A stretch of DNA of 64,000 bases, taken from Mesostigma viride (taxonomy: Eukaryota > Streptophyta > Mesostigmatophyceae > Mesostigmatales > Mesostigmataceae). Position numbers and translations under genes: made by a program. Of the stretch, positions 59,491 to 64,000 are shown piece after piece. The DNA is taken from the NCBI GenBank assembly GCA_009746045.1, contig RPFO01000406.1, forward strand, positions 2,220,287 to 2,284,286, written 5' to 3'. The notes beneath the pieces were generated by a model. The model saw nothing but the letters and a program-made list of their open reading frames with translations, ran no database searches and had not been told where the DNA came from. How positions within the stretch are numbered: the first letter of the stretch is position 1; every line of letters starts with the position of its first letter.

Positions 59491-59817
59491 AGCACTCCAG
59501 CTAGTTGTCTAGATGGGGGCAATCGATTATGGGATAGCTTAGTAGGCATTACAGCACTTGAAAGGATATTAGCGCACAGCGTTATAGTACCTTCAATTAG
59601 CTCTGGCACCTTGTGGCCATCAGCTTGCGCCTTAATTAGCCGACGTCTTGAGCCCACCTCACATTTGTAGCATAAGCTATTAAATTAAATTAAATTAAAT
59701 TAAATTATAACATGCCTCCGTGGGGAGATCATGTAGCACATATTCCATGATGGATGGGGTGGAGGGAGCCGCGTGAACGAACTATCCTAACTCTAAGCTA
59801 AGAAAATCCTAACTACA
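59491..59817. other. Shared LINE tail region with pentanucleotide repeat
   Basis: No ORF. A (TTAAA)n run of about five units lies at 59680-59709, the kind of short tandem tail that ends many non-LTR elements. It serves as the 3' tail of the minus-strand LINE that follows. Confidence 0.55.
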
Positions 59818-60675
59818 CTACTCATCAAAACGCCTCCTCCGCTTGGGGGGAGGGGGCTTGCCCACAGGGTCGGGCGTGTGCGCCTTGACAATCTTCTTCC
59901 ACCGCGTCTTGTCCTGCATGGCAGTCCAAAGACGGGAGAGAGAGTGGATGCGGTGCTCAAACTGGGCTGGGACCACTAGGTCGTCCAGCAACATCTGGAT
60001 GTAGTTCGTGACAGGTTTCCCTACCCTCTTTGGGATGTCCTCGGGGCCAGGCCAGGTCAGAATGTGTTGCCCTGGCTGGCCAAGCCGCTGGGGGCCGGCC
60101 AGGCCAAGGGCGGTGTCGACCTGGCTGGTGCGAGCAAGGTGTCCTACAAATTCTATCCTAGTACGCTGCCTAATCTCGTCCGAAATACGAGGCATGCCAT
60201 GATACAAAGATTCTGATGATGGGAACTCGGAAAACCCTACGTTAAGGACCTGTCGGAGCATCCTGTAAACCGTGCCGTCTAGCCTAGCTGCCAGTTTGGG
60301 TGGGATGGTCCACGCCTCGGCGCCATACGTGAGCACCGTGAGGACGAGGACCTTGAAGAGCATGCGCTTGCGGTGCTCGCCCAGGCCCTTCGAGCGCCAG
60401 TAGGGTTTGAGCGAACGGAGCTTGGCCCAGGCCAGGCCGATGCGGGTGTCCACATCGTCGGCAGTGTCAGGAAGCCAGCTCCCCAACAGCTTGAAGCGGT
60501 CGCGGAACGGGACCTCCGTCCCGTCGAGCAGGCGCGGCAGCGGTGGTGTACTGGAGGCCCCAATCACCATCGCCTCAGTTTTGACACTAATCTCCAACCC
60601 CACCGCCCGCGCCTCCAGGCCCAGACAGTCCAGCCAGGTCTGAATGAGTTGGTTGGAGACCCATCTAGGGTCCAC
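59818..60675 (-). CDS. LINE ORF2 C-terminal fragment (5'-truncated)
   Basis: 285 residues on the minus strand from the RT palm/thumb onward: LEISVKTEAMVIG, FKLLGSWLPD..DVDTRIG, LTYGAEAW and YRMLRQVLN are the usual order after the YADD box in LINE RTs. The YADD box itself is missing because the copy is 5'-truncated near 60685-60700, as LINEs often are. It ends in a basic tail (PPPPKRRRRFDE). No endonuclease. The frame is intact, so the copy is young. Confidence 0.8.
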   Translation of the reverse strand: MDPRWVSNQLIQTWLDCLGLEARAVGLEISVKTEAMVIGASSTPPLPRLLDGTEVPFRDRFKLLGSWLPDTADDVDTRIGLAWAKLRSLKPYWRSKGLGEHRKRMLFKVLVLTVLTYGAEAWTIPPKLAARLDGTVYRMLRQVLNVGFSEFPSSESLYHGMPRISDEIRQRTRIEFVGHLARTSQVDTALGLAGPQRLGQPGQHILTWPGPEDIPKRVGKPVTNYIQMLLDDLVVPAQFEHRIHSLSRLWTAMQDKTRWKKIVKAHTPDPVGKPPPPKRRRRFDE

Positions 60676-60689
60676 ATGGGTCCTCAGAG

Positions 60690-61128
60690 ATAGAGGATCT
60701 TGTACAGATTACTACAATATACTTTATTGTAGTATTGGGCCAATGGCTGTACTTCACTAGTACTCGCCAATGGGATAACGCCACGTAGAATGTGTGGGCG
60801 TCTCCCAGGCCTCCACGTCACCGGCTGGTCAAGGGCCGGTGTAGTCCTGTCAAGAGGACTGAGCCGACTATCGGCCTATTATGTATGCGCATCTGCCTTG
60901 GTACCTCCTAGAGGATTCTAGAAGTATCTAACACGCGGCATGCACTGAACTACACGGAATGCATGTCCACGTAGGATATTCAGCAAGACTGATGAAGGTG
61001 CCAAGCGCAATAGAATATATGCGCAACGAAGACGAATTATGCAGCAACGACAATAACGTATGAGAACAATAAACACAACGTTCATTTCATGCTTTCTGAT
61101 TTACATCGCATTCCATTTATTTGCAACT
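60690..61128 (+). repeat. C7 5' LTR (left end uncertain)
   Basis: Ends CAACT at 61128, directly followed by tgtattcatt, shared with the sequence inside the C3 LTR. The left end could not be fixed, since no AGTT start is visible and the LTR may be truncated. An AATAAA lies at about 61071. Confidence 0.5.
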
Positions 61129-61141
61129 TGTATTCATTGCA

Positions 61142-62383
61142 ATGTCTTCGGACGACAATCTTTCAGAGCAGAGGTCTGGCCCTGGTGAGCACGGACCGGC
61201 TCAATTTTCTGTCGACCCTGGCCCAGGCGAGCACAGGGATGACAATAAGAATATGTCCGACCAGCCCCGGGAGGAGGGCTGCGGGCAGGGAAGTACTAGT
61301 AGTGACAACCAGCGTGCGCGTGATAAGGTGCTTCGGCGGGAGACCTTGCTTCAAGAGGCGAAGCTGCTGTCGGCAATCAAGAAATGGGTTCCAGCCCCGC
61401 TGGTGCCTGGTGCTATTCAAGCAGACCGGGATCGCTTTGTAAGCTCTCTTGGGCCGTTTTTCCGCAGGCTCGCGGGCAACCGAGACATCATTCCGGACTG
61501 GCTGGAGTTTCTTCGTGGAACCCCGCTGGGAGACCGCGAGAAAAACCACCCAGAGTGGATTTCGCTGCTGGATAGAGCACAGCGTCTGCGGTGGTCGCCG
61601 TTCGAGTTTCTGCGCCGAGCGAGGGAGACTTTTCTTCGTTCTATCACTGCCAAAACCTGCGACGAGATCGAGGAATTTGTAGATGCAAAGCCGAAGCCCG
61701 GGCAGACCATCATCGAGCACCTCAACTCTTACTACGACATGCTGGAGAAGCAGGGGCTCCGGTGGCCTGACGAGGCGGTGAATCTCCGATGGATCCAAAA
61801 CTGTGCTCTGTCCGAATCCGAGAAGCGGAATTTGGTCGCCAACTGCCGCGGTTACCTGTGCGACACTCACCGATGCAGAGCTCACCTCAAGGAGCTCCTG
61901 ACGAATCAAACCCGTGTTTCCAGAGAAGGAGGTGCCGCGGAGGTGCCTCGTGTCGCCATGGTGATGGAGCAGCAACGGGAAATCTTCTGCTACAACTGCG
62001 GGCAGCCCGGGCACACACGCCGCGCATGTAAGGGTAAGGTTGTCGCTAATTCTGAGTCCTTCCCTCCCTGCACTTTCTGTAATAGGACTAACCATCTGGC
62101 TAAGGATTGCTACTTTCGCAAGTGCAAGTCTTGTGGCAATTCTGGACATGATGCGTCTGCCTGCAGGAGCAAGGCGGGCGCTGGACCCAAGGATACCCAG
62201 ATGGAGGTCCTCAAGCTGCTGCAGCAGATCTCCCAAGCCGTCAAGAGCGGTGCCCTTCGTGGTGGCGACGCTTCTCAGCCGCGTGGTGGTGACGCTTCCC
62301 AGCCGCGTGGTGGTGATGCTTCTCAGCCGCGGGGTGGCAATACCTCTCGTGGCCGCAAGAGGAAGCAGCAGCAGAAAAACTAG
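61142..62383 (+). CDS. C7 Gag
   Basis: 413 residues from the ATG at 61142, 14 bp after the LTR. Acidic N-terminus, capsid-like helical region (about 70-270), three CCHC knuckles (CYNCGQPGHTRRAC, CTFCNRTNHLAKDC, CKSCGNSGHDASAC), then a tail with about four copies of RGGDASQP and a basic end. It stops at TAG directly after AAAAAC. The -1 frame is open across the stop and continues as pol. No leader ORF. Confidence 0.9.
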   Translation: MSSDDNLSEQRSGPGEHGPAQFSVDPGPGEHRDDNKNMSDQPREEGCGQGSTSSDNQRARDKVLRRETLLQEAKLLSAIKKWVPAPLVPGAIQADRDRFVSSLGPFFRRLAGNRDIIPDWLEFLRGTPLGDREKNHPEWISLLDRAQRLRWSPFEFLRRARETFLRSITAKTCDEIEEFVDAKPKPGQTIIEHLNSYYDMLEKQGLRWPDEAVNLRWIQNCALSESEKRNLVANCRGYLCDTHRCRAHLKELLTNQTRVSREGGAAEVPRVAMVMEQQREIFCYNCGQPGHTRRACKGKVVANSESFPPCTFCNRTNHLAKDCYFRKCKSCGNSGHDASACRSKAGAGPKDTQMEVLKLLQQISQAVKSGALRGGDASQPRGGDASQPRGGDASQPRGGNTSRGRKRKQQQKN

Positions 62384-64000
62384 ATGATCCTCTCTGTTTA
62401 TATAACCCCTACAGCGTCCTTATGGATGCTGATGAGAGTGGACTCATGGCAGATGAGGCCTGCCAGGTGGTAGGGGCTCCAGCAGTAACCCCTACTGACC
62501 GTAAAGCTGCCCCAGTGAGCAGCAGTAAAAGTGCCCCTGTTTGTGGCATTCCTATCCATGCCTGGAATAAAAAGAGTACCCCAGAGGGAACTCTTCCTGT
62601 AAATAATACATGTGGATCTGCTCCTGGTTGTAGACAGATGCCACATGGTGTTGCCCAGGTGAGCAACGTATCTGTGAACAATACATGTGGTGCAGCTCCT
62701 GTTTGTAGCCAAGCACCCATTGATATTGTTAACAGTCAAGCTCCTCAGAGCAATAATCCTTGTTATATTGATAATAAAAACTTGGACTCTTGCTCTGCCA
62801 GGAACGTGGATGCCCGTCCATGTCCTGAAGAGCCTGAGCCTAATGATTGTATTAATCTTAGGACTCTGGCTAAGAGTTTGCATGATGCCTGTGGCCATGG
62901 AAACAATGCCATTAGGCTTGTTCAAGCCATTAATAACAAGGCTCTCTGGCAGGCTTATCAAGATGTCAGAGAACATTGTGTGTGCCAATTGTGTGCTAAC
63001 AAGCCTTCCAAACGTCATGCAAAGCATCCTGCAGATGGTAGGGGTAATCTACAAGCTGATATCCTCTACTTCACCAATTACAGGCAATTGCCTTACTTGG
63101 TGGCTGTGGATGAATGGTCAGGCTACATTGGAATTGAACCTATGGCAGCAGGGGATGAGAATACTCTCCATGCCGCAGTTCTTGTTATTCTGCAGAAGTT
63201 TGCAGTTATTCATAAGCTGCAGATGGACTTGCAGTTTAACTGCCTGACCAAATACTCTGATCTGCCTTTCCTAAGGATTGTGGGTCGTGAAGATCACCAA
63301 GCCCAAGGCAAGGTTGACAGATATATACAGGAGCTTAAGAAGTTGGTAATATCCGGGGACTATCCTGAGATGTTTAAACCAACTTTTGCTGTCAGGTGTT
63401 TGGGTGCTGCAAAAGTGGAAAACACCATGAACAACCGTTTTCATACTATCAAGGTGCGTGGTGTTCCACGGCTGGTCTCACCTCGTGGACTAGCAGGTGG
63501 CCTCTACCCTGATGACATCATGCAGGCATGGAGTAAGCAGAGGTGGGCACAGTATGCTCATCTCTGTGAAAAGGATAAACAGAGAGGAGAATCATTAAAA
63601 TTTGAGGTGGGAGACCAGGTGATCTTCCACAAAGAAAATGCTCCTGGTAAACGTGGTTATTGGCAGGGTCCAGGGACCATAACCTCAGTTGACCTGGAGA
63701 TGAAAACTGCTGATGTGGTCTGGAATGGGACCACTTATCATCTGGCTTGGAATAGATTGAAGAGAGATCCAATGAACGTTCAAGAAAATCCCCTGGAAAT
63801 TATGGCCCCTGAAGAGGCACTTGGATCTCCCAATCTTTCCTGTCCACCTTTGGCCAGTGAACAGGCTGGACTCCAACTACCAGAAAGGGCGGCCTCCCAT
63901 CAACTGGAGCCTACTACTCAGCAAGCTCAGCCTAAGACATTGACTGGGATATCACAGGATGATATGGATGAAGCTGACTTGTTGGATAATAGGGTGTCTG
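62384..64000 (+). CDS. C7 Pol, linker and integrase (3' partial)
   Basis: Open to the right edge in the -1 frame relative to gag. First in-frame ATG at 62422, but a frameshift fusion is more likely. A linker of about 160 residues has no DTG/DSG protease site. Integrase follows: HDACGHGN ... CVCQLC, ADILYFTN (Asp), QMDLQF (Asp) and GKVDRYI, where Asp stands at the position of the catalytic Glu (D-x29-D). The C-terminal module has FEVGDQVIFHKE and GYWQGPGTI. The remainder of Pol lies outside the window. Confidence 0.88.

Larger units (their letters stand above)
60690..64000 (+). mobile_element. C7: copia-like element, runs off the window
   Basis: LTR, gag with three zinc knuckles, and pol beginning with integrase. 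It belongs to the same group as C1-C6 by its integrase features and by having no protease between gag and integrase. Protease, RT and RNase H would lie beyond 64000. Confidence 0.85.

Noticed and set aside
61163-62236. 357-residue minus-strand ORF
   Set aside because: Lies wholly antisense to C7 Gag, has no domain, and follows from the codon bias of the plus-strand gene.

Overview
The window is nuclear DNA of a eukaryote and consists almost entirely of nested LTR retrotransposons and their remains. I cannot name the host. The mix of a chromovirus-like Ty3/gypsy element, divergent Ty1/copia-like elements and LINE fragments would fit a unicellular alga, possibly green, but that is inference. 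No complete host gene was recognised. The nearest candidates are a PHD-finger ORF near 14.4-14.8 kb and an unassigned 410-residue ORF at 15.5-16.7 kb.

Layout, with my own element names. G1, a Ty3/gypsy element (1-3663 and 12152-12979), is split inside integrase by copia-like C1 (3664-12146). From 12980 to 17.58 kb lie the PHD ORF, two strong hairpins and the unassigned ORF. C2 (17.58-21574) is a 5'-truncated copia that abuts a 460-bp (GGAT)n array. C4 (22533 to about 33.56 kb) is split in its leader ORF by C3 (23279-29253). C6 (about 35.6-51.34 kb) is split in gag by TRG, a gag-only LTR element (37685-40449), and in protease by C5 (42526-51009, minus strand). A decayed gypsy, G2, fills 51.34-57.95 kb and contains a foldback element with a tRNA-like core. 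Two LINE fragments (58.4-60.7 kb) follow, and C7 (about 60.7 kb to the end) runs out of the window. The C1, C3, TRG and C5 insertions each have perfect 5-bp target-site duplications (gcatg, gaggg, agtgt, gctac), so their ends are known to the base.

The C1-C7 group is the most interesting content. As far as they are preserved, these elements read Gag - integrase - protease-like domain - reverse transcriptase - RNase H. Ty1/copia elements normally carry protease before integrase. All four readable reverse transcriptases have HGDD where YVDD is expected, and all six protease-like domains have DT(N/Q)(S/A) in place of D(S/T)G. Where both ends can be checked, the LTRs run AGTT...AACT rather than TG...CA. 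C1 and C6 join Gag and Pol through one in-frame UGA in the readthrough context UGA-CUAG, whereas C3 and C5 encode Gag and integrase in one open frame. C1 and C6 share a leader protein (ORF0) upstream of gag, and C4 and C5 carry a different leader. C1, C2 and C3 have a hairpin shaped like a tRNA T-arm in the 3' UTR. Together these traits look like a distinct and possibly undescribed copia-related lineage. Most copies carry single-base frameshifts, so the individual elements are probably dead or contain sequencing errors.
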